DNA from: Diadema setosum
Lineage: Eukaryota > Echinodermata > Echinoidea > Diadematoida > Diadematidae
DNA length: 64,000 nt
Direction: 5' to 3'
Assembly (NCBI GenBank): GCA_033980235.1
Contig: CM067064.1
Location: forward strand, 7,120,501 to 7,184,500
Below, piece after piece: positions 23,360 through 35,457 of the stretch. Both the position numbers and the translations under genes were made by a program. The number at the start of each line of letters is the position of its first letter. Position 1 is the stretch's first letter. The notes under the pieces are model-generated. The model saw only the letters and a program-made list of their open reading frames with translations. It did not search any database and was not told the origin of the DNA.

Positions 23360-24008
23360 TTACAATTTGTGTTTTTGAAGTTCTTGGTAGAATTTCATCC
23401 CAGCGTCCGAAAGTCGTAGGACGTCGGCGGGAAGCTGGTCACGTGTTGCGAGCTTGGAAAGTGGCATGAAACGGCTACTCTTCATAGCTGTTTCGTACAT
23501 GGTGACGAAATCTTTCGCCACTGCCTCCCCGGGCGCCTTCCATGAGTCGGCTACGGCTGTTGACGAATCCCACTGGAGCAAGGAATCAGAATAGGGGAGT
23601 CCAACCATTCGACAAAACTTCGATAACACTTCGGATGGTCTCGCCAGCAGATCGTCGGAGTCGAGAACAATCGGCTCCGGATCGAGGCCGGACTCGCGCA
23701 CGTACGCCCAAAGAGAATGCAGATCTTGGTAAAACGTCTTTGATGGAAGAAGGAAGTCCTCCACCCCAAAGTCAAACGTTTCCAAGTTCCTGGCATCCCC
23801 TTTCAGCACACCCATGGACGTGAGCTGCTTGAAGGATGCTCTTCTGTAAGACGAATAAGCCCTCACTGGGTGACGGACGAGGAACACGTGTCTGTACCCG
23901 GCTGGGATGTAGGCGCGGCTATCCTCGTCTCGCACACCAAACGCCATATCCTTGACTATCACGTACTTAGCAGTTGTCGATTCCAACGCTTGCTTGACTG
24001 CTGAAAAC
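23360..24008 (-). CDS. Gene 1, exon 2 (3' coding exon)
   Basis: Runs from the acceptor at 24010-24009 to the TAA stop at 23360-23362. It encodes the 3'-phosphate-binding region and a C-terminal half nearly identical to gene 2. Upstream in-frame sequence (residues read as MFYGHHGCR) belongs to the intron. Confidence 0.9.
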
Positions 24009-26488
24009 CTGCAACCATGATGACCATAAAACACAAGAGATCAATGGAAATTTGATTTTAATAATCTTCCCGCCAGTTTAGCACGTCCGATTCTCCAGAT
24101 TTGTAGGAAAAAATCTACCGCATGTGGAAAATTAATAGAACCTATCTGCGTGTAGATCAGTATTGTGTATCATGAGAATTGAAAGAGACGTCCATCTGAT
24201 TTTCAAACTTTAGCATTTGAGCATCTATAACTTGGTTATAATCAGTACAGAGTTTCAGAATTTATAGTGAGATAACAGGAATGAGGATGTTTTCAAAATT
24301 CACCAAAGGAAAAAAAAATCACAATGAACAAGGATTGCGACAAAGTAGCTTCACATAGAAAAGTATGGTTGGATGCTGATTAAGGTAAATAGGAAGCAGA
24401 AAAAAAAAAGAAGAAAGCACGCGTAATTCTATACGCAGGCGAGGTTGTTAAGCAAGTGGTATGGTTGTCGAATTACATTGATACATCCTGTCTGTCTGTT
24501 TCATTTCCATCTGAGAAGATGGCAGGATAGCCCATATTCAGCTGCAATAGCTGGTCTTCCATGGGGTCCAGTTCGATGTATTAGAAGGCGGGACCACTTC
24601 ACCGGGTTAAACGCCCTGATCTTTACGATGAATAAATGAACCGGGGTCTTTTACGTGCATGAGTTGTTACTCTCTAACACACGGGACCTCAATTTTATGT
24701 CCTATCCGAGGGACACAATACGCTCCTCCTCTGTACAAAAAAAAAATAATGATTTACCACAGCAGTCTTTGAAAGAATCTGCTTTTCAAGTTTGCGAAAG
24801 TCTAAACAAGAGTTTTAAACGTTGATGGCGCAATTGTAATATAACAACTAGGGCCTCTTCATACATCTGATATAATACGTGCATATCTCTATGAAGGGAT
24901 TCTAACAACGAACGTAGCGCTATCACGGTATCATACTCGTCAAGACAGTGTTATACACTTTTCATAATATTTTGGGGGGAAAAGTAATTTGCACAAGTTT
25001 AAAGTTGATATCTAATGCATGTTCAAGTAAAATATATAAATGGAGTGATATCGTTTAAATAGAATGGTAGACGTTTCATATCATTGGAAATAAAAAGAAA
25101 AGAGAGGTTTAAGAATTTCACATTTGATGCCAGCAAAGTAATGATATTAGTTCCCAACCCCATAAGGCAAAAAACAAAAACAAAAACAAAACAAAAACAA
25201 TGATGCCACTGCCTTGCGAATTTCCTTTTAATAGAGCCGCACCAATTTGAAGGTTGTACCAAATTTCCTTCTTTCAACGGAAATTATCCTGACAGATGAG
25301 TAGGCCTATCTGATAATTATCAAATCATTCTTGCTTTTTGCTAACAGTTTGATTGACAGAAGATTGTTGGCTTCTGGTGGCTAAATTTATCAAGCACACT
25401 GCAACGGTTATAACAATTCTGTGGGACCACTGAGGCACAGTGACTCCTATCTCTCAATCAGAGAATTCGAGTTCGAATCCAGTCCAGTGCTTCCTGGTGC
25501 ACGTCACAAGACTGACACCCATGAGTCACACAGCCCACGAGTTACACAGCTCACAAGTCATACAGCCCAAGAGTCATACAGCTCACAAGTCATACAGCCC
25601 ATGAGTTGTACAGCTCACGAGTCATACAGCCCATGAGTTCGACACTAAGCTAACAAGGCCCACGAGACCGACACATTAAGCTCCTTGCTGTATCTGCCGA
25701 ACTCGTAGGCTGTTTTTACCTCGTGTCGAACTCACGGGCTTATTTGCCTGGTGTCGAACTCATGGGCTGTATGGCTCATGGACCTGTTTTCAATGTCGAA
25801 CTCGTGGGCTGTATGACTCGTGGGTGTCAGTCTAGTGGGATGACTCCGTGCTTGCGTCCTTAGACAAGATATTTTCACCACCCATTTCCCTCTCGTCCCA
25901 GGTGTGTAAATGCGTACTTGGCAACGCAAGGGTAATTATAATGGCAGGGCCCACTGTAGAACAGTGTCAACACTGAAGTGGCTACCTTGGATTTAAAAAA
26001 GGCCATATTGTCATTATCATTACTACTATCCTGTTAACAAAATAATGGAAGAGTTGTAAGATGCTGATATCACAACCGTTTAGATTATTGCACATGTGCT
26101 GTCGTTGCAGACATGATAACCGTTCCGTGAAAACTATATAACATGTAGCAAACATTTCTATACCACGACTTTATGTTCATGCATAATACGTCTGATGTTG
26201 AGGAAACATCTGACATTCTTCCTTCTAGAGAGCATTCTTACATTTAAATCAATTTGAACTTAGAGTTGCAGTATATTTGACAATGTTTTGAACGTTGTAA
26301 ATATACTGCAGGGTGTCTTTACAGCACGTATTTAGTGGACACATCCTTAAAGGGAAGTTTACCTTTAAAAAAAAGTATATCAATAACAGTGAACAAAGAA
26401 ATGTTATTCATCTATTAATTAAGTTACTTATCTGTTAGTTATTTATTTATTCATTTATTTATTTATTTATTATTTTATTTATTTATTT

Positions 26489-26528
<40 letters not shown>

Positions 26529-27754
26529 TCTATCTATCTATCTATTTATTCATTCATTTATTCTTTCATTTCGACAGGATAACAATATCCGCGAATGATT
26601 GCTGCTTCACATATATCAAGGTCTTGTAAATATCCGAGTTAGTACGAATATGAAAAGTGGTTGAATTAAAAGAGCAAATGCCATCATCTGTCAATCATTG
26701 CTAAAGTGCTGAAATGTTTGACAAAAGACATGACGAGGGAACATGCAAATTATGCTGAGTCAAGGGGAAGGTGCTTTCTAAGGTCTTTTGTTAAACATTT
26801 CAGTACATTTCAGAGGTCACACGAGGAATATTGGTTTGGAAGGATTTTTTTTTTTTTTTTGTGTGTGTGTGTGTGTGGGCGTTCCCAAGTAATCTAAAGA
26901 AATATAGAAGACCAAAAAAAAAAAAATCGTTTAAAGGGGATGGCTAGTAACTGATCAGTCGGAATCAGTGGGAATGCTGGGGGACGATTGTTCCAATCCT
27001 TGCGGGATTCATTTAAGAGGACATTATATATCTATTGTGTAAAAATTATTTGCTTCAGAATGGTCTCATATTCAGGTAATGTGCAGTTCTATGTTTCCAG
27101 TTTAGCATGCCTGTACAGTGATGGGGCAATACTTACAGCCCGACACTGTACAGTCATATGCTAACCTGGAAACATTGAACTGCACATCAACTTGAATATG
27201 AGAGAATTCTGAAGCAAATAATTTTCACACAACAATAGATATAATTTCAATGTACTCTTAAGGATTGGAACAATCATCCCCAAGCATTCCCACTGATCAG
27301 TTACTAGCCATCCCTTTAAAATATATGGAATGTTTCTAGATATTCGTTTCACGGCAAAAGTGACGTTGAGGGTATCATAACTCAACACAAATCAACTTGT
27401 ATTTGGATTCCAGGGACCCTTTAACCCAGCTGTATAGTTGACTACGGAATGATAAAAGAGGAATGAATAGTGGCTGTACACCTACGCAATACGGTCTGCC
27501 TCGATCTTAGAGCCCACGATATTGGACAGAATTTCAGCAGCCGAAGCGATCGCCTCCTCGTTCCCATCGTACACCTTGGGCAGGTCCCGGCCGACAGCCT
27601 GCTTGTACACGTTGGCGGCGGTTTCGCTGTAACAGAACGGCTCGAACCAGACTTCGAGTCCCTCAATGGCGCTAAGACATTTAGCGAGCGCCGTGGAGAT
27701 CGTCCGCGGCATACACCAGACGATGAGGCGCACAGAAGCTGGTGTAGACGCCAT
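23360..27754 (-). CDS. Sulfotransferase-like P-loop protein, gene 1 (two exons, 305 aa)
   Basis: Exons 27486-27754 and 23360-24008 join in phase (269 + 649 = 918 nt). The donor is ATTGC|GTAGGT and the acceptor TTGCAG|GTTTTC; the split codon gives Ala90. Residues about 9-30 (VRLIVWCMPRTISTALAKCL) occupy the place of the sulfotransferase 5'-phosphosulfate loop, and residues 131-145 (VFLVRHPVRAYSSYR) that of the 3'-phosphate-binding motif with R135 and S143. This divergent family is often labelled 'branched-chain-amino-acid aminotransferase-like' in invertebrate and plant annotation; it is not an aminotransferase. It would transfer sulfate from PAPS to an unknown acceptor; no signal peptide or membrane segment is seen, so a cytosolic location is likely. 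A paralogue lies upstream on the same strand (32579-35457). The substrate is unknown. Confidence 0.9.
24530..24735 (-). repeat. Dispersed repeat fragment (CACGGGACCTC...CCGAGGGAC type)
   Basis: The string around CACTTCACCGGGTTAAACGC and ACACACGGGACCTCAATTTT followed by CCTATCCGAGGGACAC is one I recognise as recurring in marine invertebrate genomic DNA. I cannot name the family, and orientation is a guess. Confidence 0.35.
25510..25845. repeat. Array of CATGAGT/CACGAGT...CAGCCC units forming a large imperfect inverted repeat
   Basis: Units of about 16-17 bp (ACGAGTCATACAGCCC) run on the plus strand at 25515-25640; the inverse units (GGGCTGTATGACTCGTGGG) run at 25735-25830. The outer ends AGACTGACACCCATGAGTC and GACTCGTGGGTGTCAGTCT are inverse to each other, so the whole block can fold. 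Confidence 0.8.
26440..26545. repeat. (TTTA)n microsatellite
   Basis: About 100 bases of TTTA/TTAT units grading into TCTA at the right end. Confidence 0.9.
26931..27320. mobile_element. Foldback MITE, ~390 bp, near-complete palindrome
   Basis: Starts TTAAAGGGGATGGCTAGTAA and ends with the inverse TTACTAGCCATCCCTTTAA. The arms (about 26931-27128 and 27143-27320) match through most of their length, meeting at a short loop near 27130-27142. The pattern of a palindromic MITE is clear; the superfamily is not. Confidence 0.85.
27486..27754 (-). CDS. Gene 1, exon 1 (start exon)
   Basis: ATG at 27754; 269 nt, exactly the length of the corresponding exon of gene 2 counted from its aligned Met. Encodes the P-loop-like WCMPRTISTA segment and EVWFEPFCYSE. 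Confidence 0.9.
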
Positions 27755-28555
27755 TGTCGATTGTGCGGCGAGTTGGAGTTAACAGGTGTGTAGTGTGAAC
27801 CTGATAGAATTTTACAGCTGAGTTTTTCTTTACCCAGGAGGCATTGCAGAGTGCATGGGGTGCGTGAGACCTTGTAAATATCAAACGTTGGGATCACGGT
27901 ATATTTGCGCTGTTATCATTGTGCAGCTACGACTGCACGGTCCACCAACTACTATGGTGTTAAACCATGGAACTACAACATATCTCCATGGTGGTTAGAC
28001 CTTACCACGGGTTGAAGTTGTCGATGGTGTGTATTGTGTACTTTGACAGTTGGTATATCTCTTCTTTCTCTCTCTTTCTCTTCCCCTCTCTCTAATATCC
28101 TCACTCGGGTATAAACGCACACATGTGTGTTCCTATTTAGCTGTTCATGTGTGTGTAACAATTAGTAAGAGGATAAGAAATTGCTATGATAAACGTTAAA
28201 TGATCCTCTTATACATGTATATTCATATTGACTTCTAATGTTCCAAGAACGGCCAGTTCTAAGGCTTAACAATCCGATTACAATATTATATCTCTAGGGT
28301 GTGATTACTAATTACGGGAAAAGAAGAATGGAGTACAGAGATGTAGTTGTTAAATGGAACAATATTTAACCATTCGAAGGAATAAGTTCAAACTGCAGTT
28401 TTAGAAAACAGCTCATGTCTTACTTGAAAACGTTTTTTTTTTTTTTTTAATTAACATGATCATTAAAGCAATAACAATATGTCATTATCATTTTGTTTGT
28501 TCAGTAACATATTTTCACGGGCGTGAAGGCAACTGATAGCATTACTTATATATGC

Positions 28556-28609
<54 letters not shown>

Positions 28610-28708
28610 TTTATATACATATATATAAATACAGGTGTGACGGAGGAATGACTCGCAGACGTTGCAGTAATGTTCACTATAGCCTTTTACGAGGCCAAGC
28701 CCGCTTCA

Positions 28709-28750
<42 letters not shown>

Positions 28751-30866
28751 GCACATATATATGTATGAATATATATGGTCCTTTACATCAAAATTGATTC
28801 GCATGTTTAGGATATCATTTGCATTCAATCCAATTCAATTCATTTATTTTCATTATTCTTTTTCCAACTAAACATAACACAGAATAAATCAGGACTTGAA
28901 ACTGATTGACAAATTGCCCTATTATTATTATTATTATTATTTATTTGGCATTTGCAAAACAATACAAGTGATAACAGAGAAACAGAATAAACAAACAAAA
29001 CACATGAAAACAAAGTGTCAGGCTTTCCCTGTTGAGCTTAAGGAAGGAGCCGGGTTGGAAAAAAGCAATCAAAATCACTATGACCCTTGGGCCTCTCCAA
29101 CCAACTTAAGGAAGCACATCAGGGAGTTGTTGAACATAAAAGAAAAGAAATAATACAATTTGAATTAAGCGTGTACACCAGATGGATTTTTTTCTTCAAA
29201 CAAGCTCAAAAATATTTTGGCAAATAGGTATACATTCCACCCCCGTAAAAAAGAAAAAAAAAATCCAGTATACAAAAAAGTGTTATCAGAGTACATCTCA
29301 ACAACAACAAATATCCCCTCTAACTACTACACTACAGTGTATGAAGCCAGCAAGTATCATCAACATACCCCAAACCATCTTCGATACACAGTAAATATAA
29401 ACATAATTTCAAAACTTTAACTTCATCATTACCCTGAGACTACATAACCCAGCACTTTCTTTAAAATTTCCTTATGTGGTATTACACACACCACTGTGCA
29501 ATATACATTATATTATATCAAACGCCAAAATTCATAAATGATATTAAATAATGTGAGGCATGAATTAAGGCATGAACATAAAAAAAACAACTATAAAATT
29601 ACTAATCAGTAATTTTATATATGTCTTACACACAAAATCTGAAACCCAGAGACAAAGATATAACTGGGTCGCAAACAAAACTGAATATCAATCAATATTC
29701 TGTGTTTTATGGCAACCAAGAGCAATCATGATAAGAAAAACAGCAAAAAAAAAAAAATCACAATTATCAGGTAATATCAATCATAATCCTCCTTTATGTC
29801 CTGCATCTTCCAGGGATTGAAATCAGCTGAGTTACAACATACTGATGACACAGAAACCTGAAAAAAGTCGGTAAAATTCTCTCCAAGTGAGACGTACATC
29901 GACGAAAGAAATTTCATGAATTTGGAAAATCAGGAATTATATCATAAACATATACATTCGACTCTGTAAAGGATAAACGATACAGACAAAGATATGCATG
30001 CATGCTGGCAAAAAAAAAAAATTACAAAGTTATGCTTCAGTTGAGAAAAAAAAAAGGAATTGAGAGGTCCACTAAAAAGCAAGCTTGTATATTGTGAACG
30101 ACTCAAAAAAATCTTATGAAATACCTATTTGCAAATACTTAGCACAAATGTAATTTCAGAAAAGACGGAAAAAAACAGGAGAAACACAACAACAACACGG
30201 CGCGACTTGACAGAATAGATGAAAAGAATGGATTGATCGATTGATAGATTGATGGATGATGAACCCTGAGGTTGATGAGACCTAGCTAATAAAAAAAAAG
30301 AAGAAAATATCAGAGAGGGTTTAACAGAAAAAAAGAATTCAACTTGCGCTTAAAAGAATACAAAGATGTAGAATTCTTTTCACAGCTTAATGAATTCCAG
30401 AATCTAGGGCCTGTGTATATAAATATATTCTGAACCAATAAGTTCTCAGGAGGGGTAAATGAAACTCATTAGATTGCCTAGTGGGATGATCATGAAAACA
30501 AAATGGTTCCGTGGGAACATTAAATTGAAAGTACTGGGAAGTGCTTTTACGTTGAAATTAAACATAAACTGACCAAGTTGACAAAATACAAAATCTTTAA
30601 TTTTTTTTTTAAATCTTATATTTAGTTACTCATGGATTTGAATGTATTTACATTTTCCATTTGAATTAAGTTGCGTCCATGCAGTACTATCATTTGTTGC
30701 TATGTGTCATTGTTTCTGTTAATATGATTTTCATTATACGAACAATGTTCACTCGAGTGTACATACTGCCATGATAATATATTATATCAATTACAAAAAT
30801 CCTTCTCTGATCTTGGCATCTCTGACATACACTGTGGCACGGTCCCTCTGAAAAACAGCATTTTAC
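27755..30866. other. Between the two sulfotransferase-like genes: microsatellites, no gene seen
   Basis: Upstream of gene 1 no clear TATA box is visible. It holds a pyrimidine-rich tract near 28060-28090, (TA)n at 28558-28600 and 28712-28742, ATT repeats near 28920, and a minus-strand CAATTCAATTCATTTATTTT tail near 28830-28850 typical of retrotransposon 3' ends. ORFs through the TA runs are Tyr/Ile artefacts. Confidence 0.55.
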
Positions 30867-30868
30867 TA

Positions 30869-31054
30869 CAGTGTACTCCCGTTATAACGAATACGGTTAT
30901 AAAGAAATTCCGGTTACACCGCAAGTAAATTTTCAGGCCACAACAATATCTTCTGTATGGTTTTTATTGTTTATTTATTCGGTTATAACGAAATTTCGAT
31001 AAAAGGAAATAAAACCGCCGGTCCCAAGAACTTCGTTATAACGGGACTCCACTG
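30869..31054. mobile_element. 186-bp pogo/Tigger-like MITE
   Basis: TIRs CAGTGTACTCCCGTTATAAC and the inverse (GTTATAACGGGACTCCACTG) are flanked by TA on both sides (30867-30868 and 31055-31056). CAGT-starting TIRs with CCCGTTATAACG are characteristic of pogo/Tigger-related elements. The ~130-bp interior has no coding sequence. Confidence 0.88.
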
Positions 31055-31056
31055 TA

Positions 31057-32578
31057 GTAGCTAATTGAGCTTTTACACCGTGAAAAAATAAGAATAAATG
31101 AATAAATGGAAATTAACAAGTAGAGAATCTTATACTCTAAACAAGGTAGATTTGCTCCTGAATGACTGAATACTTGGTCTCCGACCACTACTTGAAGGGA
31201 AATAATATCACCAAAAACTAGCCGAAGACCATGTGTGCTCGTAAAGATTTCCACTCGTTTCAAAAGTGTCTTGAATGTATCGAGAAATGTTTAGTCTCAC
31301 ATTCACAAGTAACAAGAAAATACACATTATGTCAAATTAAAATTGTCCGCTATTTTCATGTCGTAAAAGAAACATTTAAATGTCGTTTTACGTGATCCCG
31401 TTTTGATTGCTGACATTACCGTAAAATGCATTTTCTTGCCTTATGAAATAAAAGTCTTTGCGTTATTTTCGTAGAGTATGTTCGTTCGTATTTATTTATT
31501 TTGCCTCTCAAATCAAATCAAATAAAAATGAAGGGCATCAACGTGACAAATCTAAACAAAACATAACAAAATGACAAAGGAGCAACACAAAAGTGCAGTT
31601 ATACTACATGCAAAAAAAAATCTTTGTAAAACATTTATAGTTTATATAATACAGATAAGGCAGTACATTTGATTCAATAAGGAAGCAGGAGACAGTCAGC
31701 ATAAGCATAGCTTGACTGGGCTGATGGCCTCATTGGGAAATATAACTCAGGTTTGCCTCTCACAAAAAGTACAGTTTTATTTTTTGTTCTGTGAATTACA
31801 ATAGTATGCTTGTGTACTACACATTCAATAGTATGTTTTTCTTAACAGCAAAAGGAGGACCTTCAGCTCCTATATACGAGGAACTCACAATTTCTCTGGA
31901 TGTAAGGCGCCATCGAAAGAAAAAAAAAAGGTTGAATGCATCACAATCGTAACAATTCTGGTTTTCCTCCACCAGAAAGTAATGTGAATTAAACGTGTTA
32001 AAAGACATTACTTGAGGATATTGAGGAACAGAGGGAAATCCGTCCAAATGCTATGGATTTTTCAAACTTTTGGTTGTTTAAGAGCTGTAAATGCTGGATA
32101 AGAACGCTTCAAGAATCCTTATCAATGTGAGATATTACAAAAGTACAATTCTATAAAGTAAATATAGAGATAATTCCATAACATTTCATTTTAAATGAAG
32201 CTGTTAGTACACAATATTCCTCAACGCGCGAATGACGTAACGTTACAGGTAATTATTACACCCCATGTCTCCTGAGGTAAGTCACGTCCTAATTGCATGC
32301 AAAAGATTGTAGTCCGAATACAACCAGATAAATGGAAACGCTGCAAAAGGAATTGCTAGAAGACTTTCTATGAGTGAGGAATGCCGTAACAAAAAATATT
32401 TCAAAGGGCATGGCACTACTTTTACGTGAATAATATCAAATTCAGGGAGTATATGATTCCCCAACATACGTCAGTAAAGTGAACTATGACCCTGTCATGC
32501 AATGGTGTGTGTGTGTGTGTGTGTGCGCGCGGGGGGGGGGGGGTTCTCGTAGAAAAGAGTTCTTTTGAAGTTGTGAAG
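31057..32578. other. Downstream flank of gene 2, no gene seen
   Basis: Includes a (CAAAT)n fragment at 31500-31522 and a (GT)n plus G run at 32504-32543 just after the stop of gene 2. No close AATAAA for gene 2 is visible on the minus strand. Confidence 0.5.
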
Positions 32579-33221
32579 TTACAGTTTACTCTTTAGAAGC
32601 TTTTGGTAGAATTTCATCGACGCGTCAGAAAGTCGTGCCACGTCGGCGGGAAGCTGGTTGCGTGTTGCAAGCTTGGAAAGTGGCATGAAACAGCTACTCA
32701 TCATAGCTGTTTCGTACATGGTGACGAAATCTTTCGCCACAGCCTCCCCGGGCGCCTTCCATGAGTCGGCTACGGCCGTTGACGAATCCCACTGGAGCAA
32801 TGAGTCTGAATAGGGGAGCCCAACCAGTCGGCAAAACTTCGACAACACTTCGGATGGTCTCTCCAGCAGATCGTCAGCGTCGAGAACAATCGGCTCCGGA
32901 TCGAGGCCGGACTCGCGCACGTATTTCCACAGAGAATGCAAGTCCTCGTAAAACGTTTTCGACGGGAGGGCAATATCTTCGATCTCCACGTCGAAAGACA
33001 GATCGTCTACTTCTCCTTCAGCCTTGAGACGCTTGGCCATCTTCAAACATGCTTTACGATAAGACGAATACGCCCTCACAGGGTGACGGACGAGAAAGAC
33101 GTGTCTGAAACCGGTTGGGATATAGGCGCGAGTTGAATCATCCCGTACTGCGAACGCCATATCTTTAACCAAGACATACTTTCCATTGGCCGATTCTAAT
33201 TCTTTCTTTACCGTCGCATAT
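32579..33221 (-). CDS. Gene 2, exon 2 (3' coding exon)
   Basis: Acceptor AG at 33223-33222; stop TAA at 32579-32581. The reading frame continues upstream of the first ATG (33172) back to the acceptor as YATVKKELESANGKYVLVKD. Confidence 0.9.
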
Positions 33222-35457
33222 CTACAGACGGGACAGAGAACAAGGAGAAAAAAAAATCATAGGCAATTAGGATAGGCCTTCATTCATTCAAATGAACTTT
33301 GGAGATTCATATCGACCGCAAAGTCCTTTGGGGATATCGATCTTAAGCTCGACACGTCGGTGTCATTCTTACTGTATACAATTCTTTAGTGCATCTCTCA
33401 GCATCAAAAGCGATAATCAAAAAAAAAAAAAAAAAAACACATATCCAAAGTCGCATAAGCATGGACATTACTTTTGTGCTATGATTTTATTTCATTATGG
33501 CGAGGGCAGGAAGAAATTCTGAATGCTGGTACTGCTGTGAAGAACATTGTAGGCTCATCGCAATACGTAGTTATTGCTATATATTGTATGTTTCATTCAT
33601 TCCATTTCCATGTATTTTCATATTTCTCAATGAAAAATATATCAAATGTAGCAAAATAAAATAATACATGATATTCAGCTAGAATGCACAATATAGGCCT
33701 ATTGAATATTGCAAACATAGAAACATGGTGGTCAATCTATAAAAGTTTGATTCTACCTAAAAATGCTAAAGAAATACGATGGTATATTATGCATTATAAT
33801 ATCTACATAGTCAACAACCTTTCAGCTGTAAATTATTATTCAGTTGTAACTGTTGTAACTAAGGGATGGCATAGTAGGACTCTTGTTGAGATGAGGATTC
33901 AGCTTTTGAATTTTTGCGAGATACTTAGAAACCACTTTATGAAATGTTAAGGAGTATATAATTCTAAGAGGAATTCAAAGTTTACTTGCTGAGATTCGCT
34001 TTTGAAATGGCTGAGATATCCAAAAACAAAGTAAAACAAAATGATCCTAATAAAAGGTGGGCGCCACCTTTTATTAGGATTGCTTTTTTTATGGATATCT
34101 TAGCCATTTCAAAACCAAATTTCTTCAAATGAACTTTGAATCCTCTTAAAATTACATGCTCTTCATAAGAGGTTTCTCATTATCTTAAAAAAAAATCATC
34201 AAAATGTTGGAAGCCTGAAGCCCCATCTCACCTGAAACTGCATGTACCATCCTTTAAAGGGATCGTATAGTTTTGATTGAGACCTAATTTCAGGTTTCTA
34301 ACATTTTTTGGAGAGATAATGAGAAACTTTGTATGAAATATGAAAGAGCATGTAATTCTATTAGGAATTCAACGTTTATGAAAATTGGTTTTGAAATGGC
34401 TGAGATATCCAAAAAAAGAGCGATTCTAATGAAGTGTGGTACCCATCACACTTTATTACGATCGCTTTGTTTTATTTTGTTTTTGGATGTTTCAGTCATT
34501 CCAAACCCGATTTTCATCAAATAAACTTTGATTTCATCTTATAATGGCATGCTCTGTACTATATCATAAGTGTTTTTTGGTATCTCGCAAAAAGTTAAAA
34601 GCCCAATTCTCATCTCCACCAATACCGTACCATCCCTTTAAGTCAGTGTGGGGGCCTAATTATTGAACAATCTATCATAAAGTTAGCCCACCAGTTCTAA
34701 ACAGACATTATTGTCTAAAGTGGGCCGAATAATGCGATATTATTATGTACATTGTACGTGCGCGATTGAGTGTGTGAGTCTCTGTGTGTGCATGGGTGTG
34801 TGTGGGTATAATTCTTTTGTTATTTGTGTCCAAATTATATTACGTTGCTCTTGTCTTTGTATCTTTTTAAAGGAATTGAATAAGTACAATTAAAAAAAGT
34901 GCTTGTTTGTGTGTGTACTGTATGTGTGAAGCGTTTGCAATCATGCAAAATCACACACATATGGTTATTCCAAGACGATCACAACGCTTTGCAGTCAATG
35001 TGTTCAATGCAACTGTCCTAACAAAAAGAAAGTACGGTACACAAATGTATTATAATGTCCTGATAGAACAATTTCCGTTTGTGTGTTTGTGTGTGTGTTT
35101 TATGCTAGAATGATTATAAGCAAAACATTAATTTACAGCGCAATTAATGTATGTTGTTAGAAAAAAAAAAGGCTTTCCATCTACTTACGCAATACGATCT
35201 GCCTCGACCTTGGAGCCAATGACGCTCGAGAGAATCTCAGCAGCCGAAGCGATTGCCTCCTCGTTGCCTTCGTACACCAGTGGTGCGTCCTGACCGGAGG
35301 CGATCTTATACAAGCTTGCCGCCAATGCACTGTAACATAGTGGCTCGAACCAGACTTCGAGTCCCTCAATGGCACTGAGACATTTGATAAGCGCCGTGGA
35401 GATCGTCCTCGGGAGGCACCAGAGGATAATGCGAACGGGAGTTGGGTCAGACGCCAT
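32579..35457 (-). CDS. Sulfotransferase-like P-loop protein, gene 2 (two exons, 303 aa)
   Basis: Exons 35189-35457 and 32579-33221 join in phase (269 + 643 = 912 nt). The donor is ATTGC|GTAAGT and the acceptor CTGTAG|ATATGC. The P-loop-like segment reads WCLPRTISTALIKCL and the 3'-phosphate-binding segment VFLVRHPVRAYSSYR, as in gene 1. Start: an in-frame ATG at 35478 adds seven residues, but the ATG at 35457 (MASDPTPVR) aligns with the start of gene 1 and makes the exon the same length. The last ~108 residues differ from gene 1 at only about 11 positions, while the segment before them (KMAKRLKAEGEVDD) is diverged and shifted in length. Probable cytosolic sulfotransferase of unknown substrate; same family caveats as gene 1. 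Confidence 0.9.
33860..34254. mobile_element. Palindromic MITE, family A, copy 2
   Basis: Ends TAAGGGATGGCAT and CATGTACCATCCTTTAA. The centre at 34050-34082 is an almost perfect 33-bp palindrome around AAAAGGTGGGCGCCACCTTT. Same arms as 20040-20448. Confidence 0.8.
34253..34641. mobile_element. Palindromic MITE, family A, copy 3
   Basis: Begins TTTAAAGGGATCGTATAG and ends CGTACCATCCCTTTAA, abutting copy 2 head to tail with no spacer. The centre is GTGTGGTACCCATCACAC. Confidence 0.8.
35189..35457 (-). CDS. Gene 2, exon 1 (start exon)
   Basis: 269 nt from the ATG at 35457 to the donor. Encodes VRIILWCLPRTISTALIKCL and EVWFEPLCYSA. An alternative upstream in-frame ATG lies at 35478. Confidence 0.88.

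Larger units (their letters stand above)
24009..27485 (-). other. Intron 1 of gene 1 (3477 bp), repeat filled
   Basis: GT at 27485-27484 and AG at 24010-24009. It contains a marine-invertebrate repeat motif (24530-24735), an inverted tandem repeat (25510-25845), (TTTA)n (26440-26545) and a foldback MITE (26931-27320). Confidence 0.85.
33222..35188 (-). other. Intron 1 of gene 2 (1967 bp)
   Basis: GT at 35188-35187, AG at 33223-33222. It carries two adjacent family A MITEs (33860-34641), an A run at 33420-33436 and a TG-rich tract at 34765-34806. Confidence 0.85.

Noticed and set aside
24009..24034. MFYGHHGCR as the N-terminus of a single-exon protein in gene 1
   Set aside because: A TTGCAG acceptor sits between these codons and the conserved region, and the exon 1 join restores an in-phase full-length protein as in gene 2.
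28552..28797. Tyr/Ile-rich frames through TA repeats (also at 5521, 35707, 50712-51085)
   Set aside because: They translate (TA)n microsatellites and have no coding support.
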